The notes under the pieces were generated by a model. The model saw only the letters and a list, made by a program, of their open reading frames with translations. It made no database searches and was not told where the DNA came from. Of a DNA stretch of 64,000 nt, positions 1 through 12,107 are shown in pieces (positions within the stretch are counted from its first letter, which is position 1; each line of letters starts with the position of its first letter). The translations under genes and the position numbers were made by a program. The DNA is taken from contig CM043698.1 of NCBI GenBank assembly GCA_023935145.1, positions 61,443,501 through 61,507,500 on the forward strand, written 5' to 3'. The stretch comes from Bretschneidera sinensis. Taxonomy: Eukaryota > Streptophyta > Magnoliopsida > Brassicales > Akaniaceae.

Positions 1-450
1 GGGCACCGAGGTTAGTTCTTCTATGGACTGCCCCCTTGGATTCTTCATTTCATCTCTAAGATCTTCTATTTCGAGGGGTAGGGATTCGGTCTTTTTCCCT
101 TCCTTAATAGCATTCAGATAGCAGGACTGAAAAACTCTCTGATCTCCTCTGACTATTCCCACCCCCTCACTGTTGGGAAATTTGACTTTCAAATGATAAG
201 TGGAGACAATGGCCTTCAGCTTGTTGAGGGTGGGTCGGTCCAAACGTTCATCCTTTAACTCCATGTGCTGGAAGGCGTCATAGAACAGTATGTTTGTCGA
301 GCTCCCGTTGTCAATCAGAACACGCTGTACTTCATGATTGCCTTTTAGGAGATAGACCATTACTATATCATCATGGGGAGTCTGCACCCCTTCCAAGTCA
401 TCTTTCGTAAAGGAGATCACTAACCTTGACTTCCTTCCTTTATGAGGTCC
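1..450 (-). pseudogene. Retropepsin-like protease domain of the Tat-type element (partial)
   Basis: The minus-strand translation has the aspartic protease pattern of Tat-type gypsy elements: an SFTKDDLEGV..PHDD lead-in, then VLIDNGSSTNILFYDAF with the catalytic Asp at about 300, and further on VRGDQRVFQSCYL. The active-site triad reads D-N-G rather than D-S/T-G, as is common in this plant clade. The enzyme would cut the Gag-Pol polyprotein. The frame stays open to the window edge, so it is partial; this frame is open although neighbouring gag is broken. Confidence 0.7.
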
Positions 451-689
451 GCTGATAGAGGCCACGGCTCTGGCATACGCCTTACCGCTCTGTCTCGAAC
501 TCCCTCCGGTGGCAGGGCCTCCACATATCATCTTGATGATTTGGGTGGTAGTCGATACCTCTTGGTTCTTTTGATCAAGCGCTCCCCATTCGGTTTTGGA
601 GTCTCGCTGAAGGTCTCGCCACTCTTGCTGTTGGGGGTGGAGACGCCCGAGGTCTCTTCTTAGCTGGGTGGGCGCTTTCCTTCTCTAGG

Positions 690-2090
690 GTCTTATAAAA
701 TCTTTCAAGTGCCATCGGCTAATGAGGGCCTCAATCTGTTCCTTCAGGGCATGACATTCTTCAGTATCATGGCCATAATTCTTGTGGAACCAACACCATT
801 ATCTTTAGTCCCCGCCGAGGTATGGTGTCTTGGGTCGCCACTGGAGGACTGACCTATCTTGAAGCTACATGAGGACATTGGTCCTGGACACATTGAGGGG
901 GGTGAAGCCGTCGAGCCGGAGGTGGGGTTTATACCTGTTTTCTTGGTGAGGTCTTTTGATCGCTCATCTCTATGGGTTGATGTCTTTTCTCTTCTTCTCT
1001 ATTTCTCCTTCCCTTTTTCTCCTGAATGCCTGGTTGTCTTTTGCCAACATATACTTTTCTGCTCGAGCCAAAACCTCGTTCACGTTTTTGGGTGGGCTCG
1101 GGGTGAGCTTGGAGCTGAAGATCCAAGATCTCAGCCCGTTCTTAAACGCCAACATTTGAACATTTGGGTCGAGGTCAAGAATTTCCCATGCAACTGTATT
1201 GAACCTGGATATGTAGGCTTGGAGCCTCTCTCCACGATGTTGAATAATGTTGAAGAGGCTTTCTGAAGTCTTCTTCGGTCCTTTGCTGCTGAGGAAGTGC
1301 AAAGCAAAGGCATAACTGAGCTCTCTGAAGTTGCTGATGCTTCTCGACCTTAGACGCGAGTACTAAGTGCCTGCGGCCTTCTTAAGAGTCAAGGGGAAGG
1401 CACGACACATGATAGGGTCAGAATGTCGGTGCAGTTCATTGTCATCTTGTAATGCTGCAAGTGGTCTAGAGGGTCCCCTAAACCGTCGCACATCCTAACT
1501 TGTGGCATCCTGAAGTTAAGGGGGAGTGGGGTCTCGAGGGCATCTTCTGTGAACGGGAGGGTCTTGGATGCTAAGCTTATCCAAGATACTGAGACTTCTG
1601 TATTTTAGAGCCAAGTCTATTTTTTCTTCCATCTCCTCGAATTGTCTGTCTAGGTTGAAGTTGCTCTTGGAGGAGGAGCTTTCCTTGGACCGACTGCAAC
1701 ACAGCGAGGGTTCAGTGATGGGCTGGTTATAGGTCAGATCATTTCTATCAGATGATTTCGTTTTCTCAGGAGCTTGACGGGGAGAAAATTAGGGTTGCTG
1801 GCCTCCGCCTCAAACTTGGACCGCCAAGTCAACTATCATTCAGGAGAGTTCTTGGAATTGGGCAGCATGAGGATGCGCAGCCGCTTCCTCGTAATCAGGA
1901 GAGTTAGTCCCAGAGAGATAAGGGCACTAGTCTCTGACAGGGGGCCATCTGCTCGATCCGGGGGTTGCATGTTTAGGGATTGTAGAAAATCTGGGCCTAG
2001 ATTGCTGGCTGTGGGCGCTGCCCCGGATGGGAGCAGAGCATGCTGTGGGGCTCCCTTGTCGGTCATTCTCGTGTTGCTTCTCGGCGGCAT
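690..2090 (-). pseudogene. Ty3-gypsy gag, degenerate
   Basis: A likely gag start is the ATG at 2090 (MPPRSNTRMTDKG...), about 75 bases inside the LTR, but that frame stops at 1836. The best-preserved part is at 970-1302, where the translation shows the retrotransposon gag core: FNIIQHRGERLQAYISRFN followed by LKNGL and NEVLARAEKYMLAK. Frame changes separate these pieces, so no full Gag can be made. The plus-strand ORFs over the same bases are antisense shadows. Confidence 0.75.
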
Positions 2091-2145
2091 CGCAACAGAT
2101 GAGTTCTTTTATACTTCTTCACCTTTGCTAAAGCGAGAGATTGTG

Positions 2146-2168
2146 GTTTCCCACAGACGGCGCCAATC
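2146..2168 (-). other. Primer-binding site of the Tat-type element
   Basis: Minus-strand ATTGGCGCCGTCTGTGGG directly follows the LTR end. This sequence is the familiar start of the internal region in plant Tat-lineage elements and would prime minus-strand cDNA from a tRNA 3' end. Confidence 0.65.
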
Positions 2169-2600
2169 TGTTGATGCCAAAAAATGATTGCTGACGTGGC
2201 GTTGACTTTCAGGGACCCAAGGTTGACTCCTCGAGGCCTGCACAAGTGAACAAAAGTGAACTAAAAGACCTTCGGAAGGAGGGGAGGAGGAGACCTCCGA
2301 GGGTGCTCCGATGTTCTAGTCAGGCAGAGGCCGAGGGTTAATTTTAAAGCAAATTTAGTGCAAATTGTGAGAGTGAATGAATCATGACGAGCTTCAATAC
2401 CTCAGTTTTATTTATAGTCCTCCGAGTAGGTATTGCCCACGTGGAGGAGGTATGGCCTCGCCCATGCTGTCTCTACTCTGGAGGGTTAGGTCTTGATTGC
2501 ATGTTTAGTAAGTCGCGCGTGTCAGGGGTCGAGTGCTTCAGCGAGGACCAAAGACAATGGTCAAATTCATTGAAACTAACTTTCGTAGGTCAAATTCATT
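2169..2600 (-). repeat. LTR of the Tat-type element with TATA box
   Basis: The inner LTR edge is set by a terminal CA (minus strand, ...GGCATCAACA) ending at 2169, immediately before the primer-binding site. A TATA box (minus CTATAAATAAAA) lies at about 2405-2417, inside the LTR and upstream of gag, where the retroelement promoter is expected. The outer edge is not defined; a short direct repeat (GTCAAATTCATT at about 2554 and 2589) lies near it. Confidence 0.6.
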
Positions 2601-2817
2601 TTTAAGCTAATATTTTTCTTTATTTTCCATGATCGATGAATAATGATCATTTTTAAAGCTTTAAACTGTCTCTTCAATTATTATTTTTTTTGTCATATTT
2701 AAAACGATAACCACCATAATTGAAATTGAGACATACTCTCGTTAGGAGAGGTGCAACCATTGAATAAAGCTTGTAATTAAAACTTTTTTTTACTATGCAT
2801 ATATTATTATATTTTGA

Positions 2818-3250
2818 GTAAATTATATTAACCTATCTGGGTTAGTACATGGTTACACTTATCTCATCTAATTTTTAGAATATACACTTGCTTACTTGTT
2901 GTTTACTTTTCATTAACTTTTTGTTAGTCAATTGTTCAAAATATAGTCAAACTTTATGCTAACTCATCAAAACTATTGAAAACTCGACTTTACCCTTAAT
3001 AATTTCAAGATCCAGTCAAACCTTTTACCCAAGTAGTATCCAAACATTGACGGGACTTTGAAATTTTTAAGGGTAAAGTTAGGTTTCCAATAAGTTTTGA
3101 TGAGTTGGCATAAAGTTTGATTAGATTTTGAATAATTGACTTACAGACGACTAACGGAGCACTAACAACAGGTAAGTAGATGTATAATTTGGAAATTAGA
3201 AGAGGTAAGTGTAACTATGAACTAACCTCGATTAGGTTAATGTAATTTAC
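2818..3250. repeat. 433-bp foldback (inverted-repeat) element, MITE-like
   Basis: The two halves are reverse complements over about 200 bases each, with a spacer of roughly 40 bases. The outer ends are GTAAATTATATTAACCT on the left and the complement of GTAAATTACATTAACCT on the right. Internal matches such as ACTCATCAAAAC and CAAACTTTATGC recur in both arms. There is no coding potential. No clean target-site duplication was identified, so the transposon family is not assigned. Confidence 0.75.
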
Positions 3251-4025
3251 CTTTATATTTTTATTGATCATATATTTTATTTGATTCATAATAAATAATC
3301 GTCATTTATTAATTTTGTAAGGGTTTTTTTTTATTATCTTTTAAATTTAGCTTAAATAGCAAGGTGTGAAAGATAAATAGTTAGAATATTTATTTATGAT
3401 TATCGGCGTAACACAATCACAACAATTCATATCTAGTTTTTTTTTTAATATATTTATAAATAAGAAAATTAAAATTGAAAAGTTACAGGTAAAATGTTGA
3501 GATATTGGCTTCAAAATTGAGAAAACCCCAACAAATAAAATCGTGAAATAATCCTAAAACTCTAATGGTGAAAATTATTTAGCGCAAAACCCTTAAACCA
3601 AAATCAAAGCAATTCAAAAATAAACAGTAAAGTGGAAAAAAAAATCACTTGAATACTGATATATGATTAAAATATTTATGAATTTATGTTAAAATTGAAG
3701 ATTTATTTTGTAAATTTCGAACTAGAAGATGATGTGATCGAGAGGGAATGTGATAGAGAAAAAAGAGAGGGATAAAGTAACAGATTGCAACAATGATCCA
3801 AAAGTTGATCTAGATGGATTCATCTATATATGTTAGGGGTAAATTAGACATTTTCATCTCAACTTAAAGGACTTCAGACAGCAGGATTGAATTGTCTGAG
3901 TTGCAAAGTGAATGAATGAATTGTAATTAGAACTACAACTTAGAAATGAATTTATAATTTACCTTTTACACTTAAGATTATCAATGAGGTGAAATTCATT
4001 ATTTGAGAAATTATTTTCATCTAAA

Positions 4026-4222
4026 GGAGTGATAACCCGACGGACTCAATCCCATGATAAGAAGGTCCACTAGTAATTGCATGAAGATAGAGTAGTAATT
4101 GCACTCAAATTTTTTTATAAAAAAATTAATGCCAAAATTACTACTCTATTTTCATATATTTACTAATAGACCTTCCTGAACCCATGATTATTACCACGGA
4201 ATCGAGTTTATGAGGTCACTCC
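4026..4222. repeat. Second foldback element, about 195 bp
   Basis: The left arm (GGAGTGATAACCCGACGGAC onward) matches the reverse complement of the right arm (ending ...GAGGTCACTCC), with AGAGTAGTAATT near the centre of both arms. The arms are diverged. It is followed directly by an A-run at about 4225-4243. It is a MITE-like sequence with no coding capacity; family unknown. Confidence 0.6.
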
Positions 4223-4913
4223 GAAAAAAAAAAAAAAAAAAAGATCACATGAGCATTGTCAAGAGCCAACAACACAATTTGCACCAAACCTTCCTGTATT
4301 GGCTCAGCTGTTTTGTTCTTAAATTCTTATAGTTTGTTTGGGTCAAATAAATTATATAAATTTTACGAAGTTCATTTGTAATTTTATATCTATTATATTT
4401 GAAACAATAAAAAATTATGAAATTTATTTTAAAATAAAAATTAATAAAAATTACTGATGAATTTTACAAAATGAAAAATAAAAAGTTACGTGACCCAAAT
4501 ACTTTATCTTTTACTCTCTCCTTTCACTTTTCTTCCTTTCTCTTCCTCTTCCTCCATCTCTCTTTTCTTTTAAATTTTTTTTTATTTATTACAAATATTT
4601 TAAATAAAAAAATTCAAATGAATTTTACAGTTTAACATAAAATTTCATTTAAAAGTAAATCTTATTTTTCAATTTATTAAAAAATAAAATGAATTCAATT
4701 TCATTTGCTTCCACGCAAAATGTGAATCTAAATTTCTTATCCAAATAAAAGGAGCTTTAAGATCCGCATCGCGCGTCATAAACGCACTTGTTAATAAAAA
4801 CGTTGTGACAAGTGACGAGCAAAAGTTCAAGAGTACGAATGATATAAATATGCACACACAAGATTTAAAAAAAAAACCAATTTTTTTCAAGTCCGTAATT
4901 TACTTTTCTAAGC

Positions 4914-4966
4914 CTTGCAAAGTAGTATTTTTTTTTTTTTTTTTATCGGACTTGCAAAGTAGTATT
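4914..4966 (-). mobile_element. Tail-only retroposon scar with 16-bp target-site duplication
   Basis: The 16-mer CTTGCAAAGTAGTATT occurs at 4914-4929 and again at 4951-4966. Between the copies is a T-run and ATCGGA. On the minus strand this reads target site, TCCGAT, poly-A, target site, which is what target-primed reverse transcription leaves when a LINE-mobilised RNA is cut short almost to its poly-A tail. Confidence 0.6.
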
Positions 4967-5399
4967 AAACAATAAATTTTATCATCTAAGGTTGCCATGT
5001 TTCAAGTTAGGTCACCGGCAATTCTAACTAAAAGATAACCAAACTACCTAACCAAAATTTTCAGTTAGGTAATTCGGTAATTCCCGAATAGCACTCCCCT
5101 TGTAACAACATTTGCAGTACACTAACTATTCGTCCTACTGCTTGGGATTGGGGGAAAGAGATTCTTCCCTGAACTGAATGAACAAAATCCAATTGCGAGT
5201 GAGTTACCCCATCAACCATGAGACTCATCAATGATAATTATTTCAAACATTTGAAATACAAATGAAACAGAAAATAATCTGGTTCTCAGAAAGTACAACC
5301 AACAAAATATTGCAACTAGCATCTGCATGCATGATTTTTTCAAAGATCAAAATGCATAACCTGTCACTAAAATCTAACAAGATATAGAAATCCCAATCG

Positions 5400-5934
5400 G
5401 CCATGCTTTGTCATCTCTCTATTTGGGTCAAAAAGGAGTAATGAAGTATTGACCCATTTCAATCTGTTCCCAACACAAATCTATAGTATAGCAAGTTAAA
5501 TCTCAGCAAATACTATCTAATGCTTCACACCAACTAACAATACAGACCAATAGGCCATATGCAGAGTGGAGGTCTTCCATCTCACAAATGCTGTCACACC
5601 ATCCTATGTAAGTTACATGTTAATAACAATCAACTGCCCTAAAAAGAACACACGCGAAGCCAGAGTCTAGTGAAGACGAAGCATTTACAAATTTCTAGCA
5701 ATATCACAACAGTTGAGCCATTTACATATAGGGACCCATCACAAAACAAGTCACCAAGTTTCTGCAAGAAATGAGAAGAAAGGTAATTAGTAGGCTGCTT
5801 AACTTAATACTCCAGTTTATCAAACCTAGACAAATGAGACTTAACTCCCAAGAGAGAAAGAAGAGATGACTGTGCATGCCTGTCCGAAGATGCAAGCAAC
5901 AAACTATAGCCTCTTGTGATGAACAACTATAATT
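5400..5934 (-). other. Probable CRWN4 3' untranslated region, possibly with an intron
   Basis: No ORF of note follows the CRWN4 stop codon. On the minus strand a strong acceptor-like tract, TTTCTTCTCATTTCTTGCAG, ends at about 5762. The donor is unclear: a GC donor near 5870 or a weak GT at the stop codon are possible. The extent of the UTR is inferred only. Confidence 0.35.
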
Positions 5935-8900
5935 CTACACCTTCTGTTTTGACCCCGTCCTGACACCAATTTTCTCATCAACCTTATTACCATCATCTGA
6001 TATTGCAACAACATGATCTTGGGGCTTCTGATCACTTATTTCAGGTTTATTTCCTTGCAACTACAAAATAAAACACACATGGATTTCATGGCTGCAATAC
6101 AGAAAAAAACAAAAACAGGAAAGCAGCACTTAAATAAAAACAGGAGTGCAAAGAAAATATATTTTGAACTGTAAATCACAGGGAAAACATCACAATTGAA
6201 CTCAAGCAGAGAGTTAAAGTTATAAATAAATTATAGAGCCAAAGGTGATCATAGCAGCCAACAATACCAAAAAGAAAAATCATTGGGAAAGAGAACGAAG
6301 AATCGAAGATCAGGACGACAACAACTGAAAACAGAAAAAGAAATAAAATTAAATAAAATTCCAAGCAACCATTGCAAACAGAATGCTTTGAATAAGAACA
6401 TTATTTTAATACCTTAGATCCACATGCACGTACCTGACTCTGTTCAGCAGCTTGACCAATATTTCCCAAGCGCACTTCTTCCTGCATCCTTCCTGCCTCA
6501 GACCCACATAAAGAAATACCATTCCCTGCATGAGTGGTATTGGCATGGCCATCCGTTCTTCCACCCTGAAGAACCTCACTTTCTGATTCTGCTACAGGAT
6601 TCTGCAAGCGGTCTATATTTTCTTGATTCATGAGGTTGTCAGAACCAGCCTTTTCACATGCCACTTCTGAAATTTTTACAATTTTATTAATAATAAATAC
6701 ACTAGTCTCTTCAGAACCTTCTCGAGTTTGATTGGATGACAGCAAGTCGTGCTGATCCTCTAGCACATTTGGAATGGTTGGCATTACACTGGAAACAGAA
6801 ACAAAATCAGAAAAGAAAAAAAATCATGCAGACTGAACTACATGCATAAAGAATTACCAGGATACAAATACTAAAAGATGCTAGAAAACATTAGAAGTTA
6901 AGAGGACAACCAGCAGTACCTGTGGGCATTGGCCTCTTCTGATGGATTTACAGGGCCATCTTGTTGTTGCCTTCTCCTCTTATTATTGTTCTCCATCTGC
7001 ATTAACGACGGACCAACACAGTCAGCACCAGAAGCGTTATTTACCCTTCTTTTTTTTCCACCCTTAAGCCCTTGTTCAGAAACTGAGGTAGACTTTTCAG
7101 TGTCATCTTCCTTGATTTCAAATTCTACACCATGCATTTCTTTTACAACCTCAACTTCCAGGGGCACTTCAACCATCACTTCAGGTTCTCCAAGAGCATA
7201 TTCTGACTCATCATCATTCCCATTGTATCCATTGGATGAATCCAATTTTCGAACTAATTTCAAGCCTCTATGTTCATGGTCTGATACCAGAGACCTTTCT
7301 TCATACTTTATTGGGGGGTTTTCCGGAGAATGCTTGAATATCAATTCAGTACATCTTTTGATCCACGAGAAACGAGCAGAGCTATGGGGTGAAGAACCAT
7401 CTGGCTTTTGCATAGGAGAGTTAAATCCATCACCATTGTTGGCAATGTCTTTTTTTTTATGTGAATCCAAATCAACATCTTTAGTAACGATGGGCTGCTT
7501 CAAATATCTTTTTCTTGAAACCTTATGCCGGCTAGTCTCGAGATTGGAACGTTGCATCTTAGCCATAGCCATATTATCTAAGGCAACTTTCAAATCCTCC
7601 AAATTCTTGAGCTCTTCAACCTCGGAATGAATCCCTTCTCTATCAGCACGCAACAATTCCCTCTGTTTCTCTAATTTCTGCCTTTGCACCTTAAGTTCCT
7701 CAATACAATTATTTAGCTCTGCCCATTCCCTGTCCCTTCGCTCACGATCCAATTTGATCTCCATTCTCTCAGTATCAAGCCTTTTCATTTCTAAAGAAAC
7801 CTGTTCCAACTCTTTCTCTGCCATTTCCTTGAGAGAGCTAATATACTGAAGTTCACTTTTCTTTTCTTGCTCAAATACTCTCTCTCTCTCACTCAAGTTA
7901 CTCTCCAATTCTTCACGTCTTTTTTCAATACAATTTTCAAGCTCCCTCTTCTGCATCTCAATGCCCAACAAGAAATCTGCACGCTCTTGCTGAATCTTGC
8001 TTAGCCACTCAGACCGCTCCTGTGCCATCTTATTCATGAAGTCTTCACGCTCACGATTCAGTGACTCCACATCGCATTTATGCTGATAGCGCAGTGCATC
8101 CCTCTCTTCTCTCAGGCTGTCACGTTCATCCTTGAGAAACTTGGTGAGAGCCTCCCTCTCCTCAGCAACACCATCTGCTTCCTTCATTAACTCTTCCCTT
8201 TTTTCATCAATGAGCTCCCACTCAGCTTCAAACTTTGCCTTCTCCACTTTCAATTTATTTGCCTCAGCCATCAGTTCCATTTTCTGAGCCCTGACTACAT
8301 CTAGTTCTTCCTTGAGTTTAATCTCTAGAAGTGATAATTCAGTTGACTCACTCTTCAATGTCTCTAGTTTCTTGTTTGCACTATCAACTTGCTTCTTTTT
8401 TTCTTCTAGTGAAACCAGGGACTTCTGAAGATCTACCTTCACTTTGTTAATCTCTTCCTTCTCCTTATGTAGAAAGGCTTCTTTCAGGCCAATCTCCTCC
8501 TCAGAAGAACTCAAAGCTTTTTCTCTCTCATCAAGAAGATTTGACCGCTCTGCTACATCCTTCTCCTTATCTGCCATTGCCCTTGACTGAATTTCCAACT
8601 CTTGTTCCCTTTCGCTATGTATGTCCTCGCGCTGACTAAGATCCATCTGTCTCAACTCCCAAGACCGTCTCTTGGTCTCAATTTCTTCTTCCACCAATTT
8701 TCGCTTCATCTCCATCTCAGCTTCAAATTCAGACTTTCTTGTTCTCAAAACAGTTTCATGATTGGCAATAACCTTTTGAATTCCATCCTGCGTTATTCAT
8801 TAAAAATAATATTTTTATTAAAACAAGGAGAAAACAGAACCAATACTTGATTCATTAGAAAGCATCTTGGTAAAAAGGCGTTCAAAGAAACAATCAAAAC

Positions 8901-11900
8901 TCAGAATGGGAAAAGTAAAATATAAAGCTTAAATTTATTAAGTTCACTGCAAAGCAACAGTTCAGTCAAAAGAACTCACAGTTTCTTTGCTTGCAAGTTT
9001 TTCTTGTGAAACAAGCAGCTCTTGCTCTCTTTTCTGCAGCAAAGCTTCCCTTTCAAAGACAGCCTAGTGCACCCAAAAGATTTCATTAATATAACTTGAG
9101 CTGTTAAGCAACAGTTTTAAAAGACAGCACATTCCAAGGAAATATTATATATATGTGTGAGTGCATTTGCACGAGTATATATAAACCTCTTCTCTTTTAG
9201 ACAGGGAAGCAAGAGTCAGCTCCAGGTTGGACTTCTCATCCTTTAGGGCTCTATGTTGTTCCTCAAGTCTTGCTCTTGCAGCCTCTAACTCTTTTTCAAG
9301 TCGAGTTAATTCTTGAGATCTACTAAAAATGTAATCCTCTCTTTGATTCAGTGAAGCTTGTCCATCAAGTAATCTTTCTTGTTCCTGTTGTAAAGCCTTC
9401 TGCCTTTCACTTAAAGATCGTCTCTCAAGCATCATCTCTTTCTCTTTTGCATCACACCTAAAACATGAATACTAAAGAGTTTAACAACCTCATTGCGTTG
9501 CTTCAGCACTAACTCCATGTACAACACGTCATGGCACATGAAATTATGCATGAGGTCATCAAGCTGAGGATCTCAGATTCCCAGCCAGATGGTATGGTAT
9601 AGATTCAATTTGAAAAAACAGTAGGGTCTAATAAAATGCTTCAATTAAAGTTTAACTGATGGCGTATGTCACAAAATCAAATGATAAATGACATGAAACC
9701 TTAGTAACTATTACATGCAATTCTTTAACAAAATATTTCCATTGAATTCTTAAGGCAAGAGCCTAGTGTAATCCCATTTCCTTTTTTTTTACAGAAAATA
9801 GCATACTGTGATTTATACAATATAAGGGATCCCAACAGTATGAAAAAGGCTGCACTTTGTAGCCTTTCCTAGGTCATATTAGCATTAGATTTGAAAACCA
9901 TACACCGTTTTTTTTATAGATCCAGATAAACATAAATAGAAGACTAAGTGATAGTTCAATAATGATGACAATATGAATAGCATACTCAGCCTTAAAAGAT
10001 ACAATACGCCTAGTAAGATCATCTTCACGTGCTTCAACTTCCTGCAGCTTCCTCTCTGCAGTACGATGATAACGACTACCTTCTGCTTGTAAAGATTCCG
10101 CTGCATGCAGCTTAGAGTCAGCCTCTGCATGCTTATTCTGGGCATCCTCTACCATTATGCGAGCTTCAGCCAATTTACTCTCTGCTGCAACCTTCGTTTC
10201 AGCAGATTCTGCACGCATCTCATGCAAGGCCTTCTCAATCTACAGAAATCCATCAGAAAATTCTAAGAAATATAAAATGATGGTAGGGAGACAAGGAACA
10301 GACATATTTACTTCAGATAGAGGAAGATCCTAAATGATAATCTTACACTAGCTATGCACTCCTTCTCAATTCCTAAAGCCTTCTTTAAACTGTCTTCTCG
10401 TTTCCTTGCTCCAGCTAAAGCAGATAAATGTGCAGCTTGATCACGCTCGTGCATTATTTCTGCTGCCTCAGCAGAGGCTTTCATTTGCTCATACTTGGAA
10501 GCTAACTCCTTCTTTTCCAGTATGAGAAGGCCCATATGGTGTTGATGGTCAAAGATCTACATCAAGTTCCACTGGTCAGATGTGCACCAAAATAGTACTT
10601 GCAGCACATTCACTAGCAAAAGTGATTAGATTGCACGAAAATCAAACACAATTAACTGCTAAATGACAAAATATTTTATAAAACTAGCCATAATGCATGA
10701 ACTACCTTCATCAACTTCTCAAATAATCAGTTAACAAAAAGAATGAAAATACATAAACCAAATCATGAGCAACCATTCAAAAGGAGAACGATTTTGTGTA
10801 AAGAAAATAATTTCTATATATGCAGATGGCACATAGCTCTGAAGCATTCACAGCATAAACAATTGCCAACTAGTGACACTGTATCCCATAAAGACTTTCA
10901 AAACTCAATGCAAAAAAGTTAGAAAAACAGTTATTCGAAAACAAACTTTTTGCCGGTTGTTTCAATGTGTGAAACTAAAATTTAGCTTCACAACTCCCAA
11001 AAATAGCCACCCCTCCTAACAATTATTCCTTACAGGGAAAACCAATAAGCCATCATCTTAACTGAAGAAAATGCCAAAATAAAGTATATTTGCGCTTGTG
11101 GCATGGAATTCAAGTAAAGCCCTTAAAAAGGCATATCCTAAATGAGATATACTGTCATAAATTTTCAAAATGCATACTTCACTTACTTGATTGTTAAATA
11201 CAACTGATCAAACTTGGTCTCCCAAAATTGAATGTTATCCTCATATGCACCCAAAAGTAATAAAACCATTTCTACATATGAGAGACCAATTCTTGAACAA
11301 TTTAAAAGATGGAAGCAATGCACTTTAAGTCCTTCCTTTCTTGGAAACAATTACAACAAAAAATTACTTGGAAACAATAAAAAGGCAAAAATAATGAAAG
11401 TGATGCACAAATCAAGATTATTTTCATCTCCTCACCTTGTTCTTTTTTATTACTCCATGATACAAAATAAAATTTAACTAAGAAAAAAAATCCAATCATC
11501 AATTTATCTCTATTAGCCGGGATTCTAATCACTATCACATTCTTTCCGTTGTGTTGTTTCGTTGTCGCAACTACAGTATGTTTTTGCTTTTAAGTTTTTG
11601 TTTCTTATATTAGAAAAACTCAACTCAACTAAAGCTAAACGGCGAGTCTTTCACACTGGCCGATAAAGCAACATTCTTGGTTTTTCAACTCCCACAAGAT
11701 TCAAAATCCAAAATTGAAAAGCCCAAAACACCAATTCTTGGTATTTTCCATCTCATCAACCAAACAAATCATCATAAATCTACCCAAATGCTAACTCAAA
11801 GACACCACACAATCAGAACTCCACTCAACACAACACAAAATCATCTAGAAAGAAAAAATCAAGAAAAAAAAGATTACACAAAATCAACAAGCAGACATAC

Positions 11901-12107
11901 CTCAGCTTCAAGCTTGGCAATATACGCGATGAGAGCAGCCTTATCTCTCCTCTTGATCGACTCCTCATCGAATCCGGCCTCCTTGAGTCGCTTCCAGATC
12001 GCCTCGTCACTGAGTGGGCTGTGCAAAACCCTAGACCCAAGCTTTATCGACAAGCCCCTGACAGAGCTCGGCGTGATCGCGAATCGCTCCGACTGAGGAC
12101 TCGTCAT
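5935..12107 (-). CDS. CRWN4: CRWN4-like nuclear lamina coiled-coil protein (NMCP2 type), 8 exons
   Basis: Plant CRWN/NMCP proteins build the lamina-like layer under the inner nuclear membrane and control nuclear size, shape and chromatin compaction. Coding exons on the minus strand: 12107-11901, 10556-10347, 10239-9986, 9457-9187, 9063-8980, 8787-6920, 6788-6434, 6060-5935. All introns are GT..AG; phases agree; the total is 3375 nt, 1124 aa plus stop. Residues 1-69 form the head (MTSPQSERFAITPSS, then SPLSDEAIWKRLKEAGFDEE). A long coiled coil runs from about 70 to 745. A conserved SWIKRCTELIF segment is near 818, and basic nuclear-localisation-like clusters (GGKKRR, KRRRQQ) are near 918-950. 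Exon 7 (PNVLEDQHDLLSS ... KISEVACE) fits the CRWN4 tail rather than CRWN1-3. The start is the first ATG in exon 1. It looks intact. A truncated copy lies at 40907-44542. Confidence 0.93.

Larger units (their letters stand above)
1..2600 (-). mobile_element. 5' part of a Tat-type Ty3-gypsy retrotransposon, cut by window edge
   Basis: Read on the minus strand, this stretch runs LTR, primer-binding site, gag, protease and then leaves the window at base 1. The order and the sequence just inside the LTR (TTGGCGCCGTCTGTGGGAA) are typical of plant Tat/Retand-lineage Ty3-gypsy elements. The reverse transcriptase, integrase and the other LTR must lie to the left of the window. The gag part has broken frames, so this copy looks inactive. 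The outer LTR edge near 2600 is approximate because the partner LTR is not visible. Confidence 0.8.
3251..5400. other. AT-rich intergenic region
   Basis: Apart from the foldback at 4026-4222 and the duplicated 16-mer at 4914-4966, nothing here supports a gene. The short ORF at 4669-4890 (minus) lies in low-complexity AT-rich DNA. Around 4330-4760 there are possible diverged MITE ends (GTTTGTTTGGGTCA on the left, TTATCCAAATAAAA on the right) but the match is too weak to call. Confidence 0.5.

Noticed and set aside
859..1266. 135-codon plus-strand ORF
   Set aside because: It lies antisense to the recognisable gag core at 970-1302.
4330..4760. Possible third MITE with GTTTGTTTGGGTCA / TATCCAAATAAAA ends
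   Set aside because: The end match is short and the arms do not pair along their length, so a transposon call cannot be supported.
6929..7630. 233-codon plus-strand ORF
   Set aside because: It is antisense to CRWN4 exon 6, whose minus-strand frame is strongly conserved and spliced in frame.
11677..12096. 139-codon plus-strand ORF, repeated at 44112-44531
   Set aside because: It is antisense to CRWN4 exon 1 and its intron; it occurs twice only because the region is duplicated.
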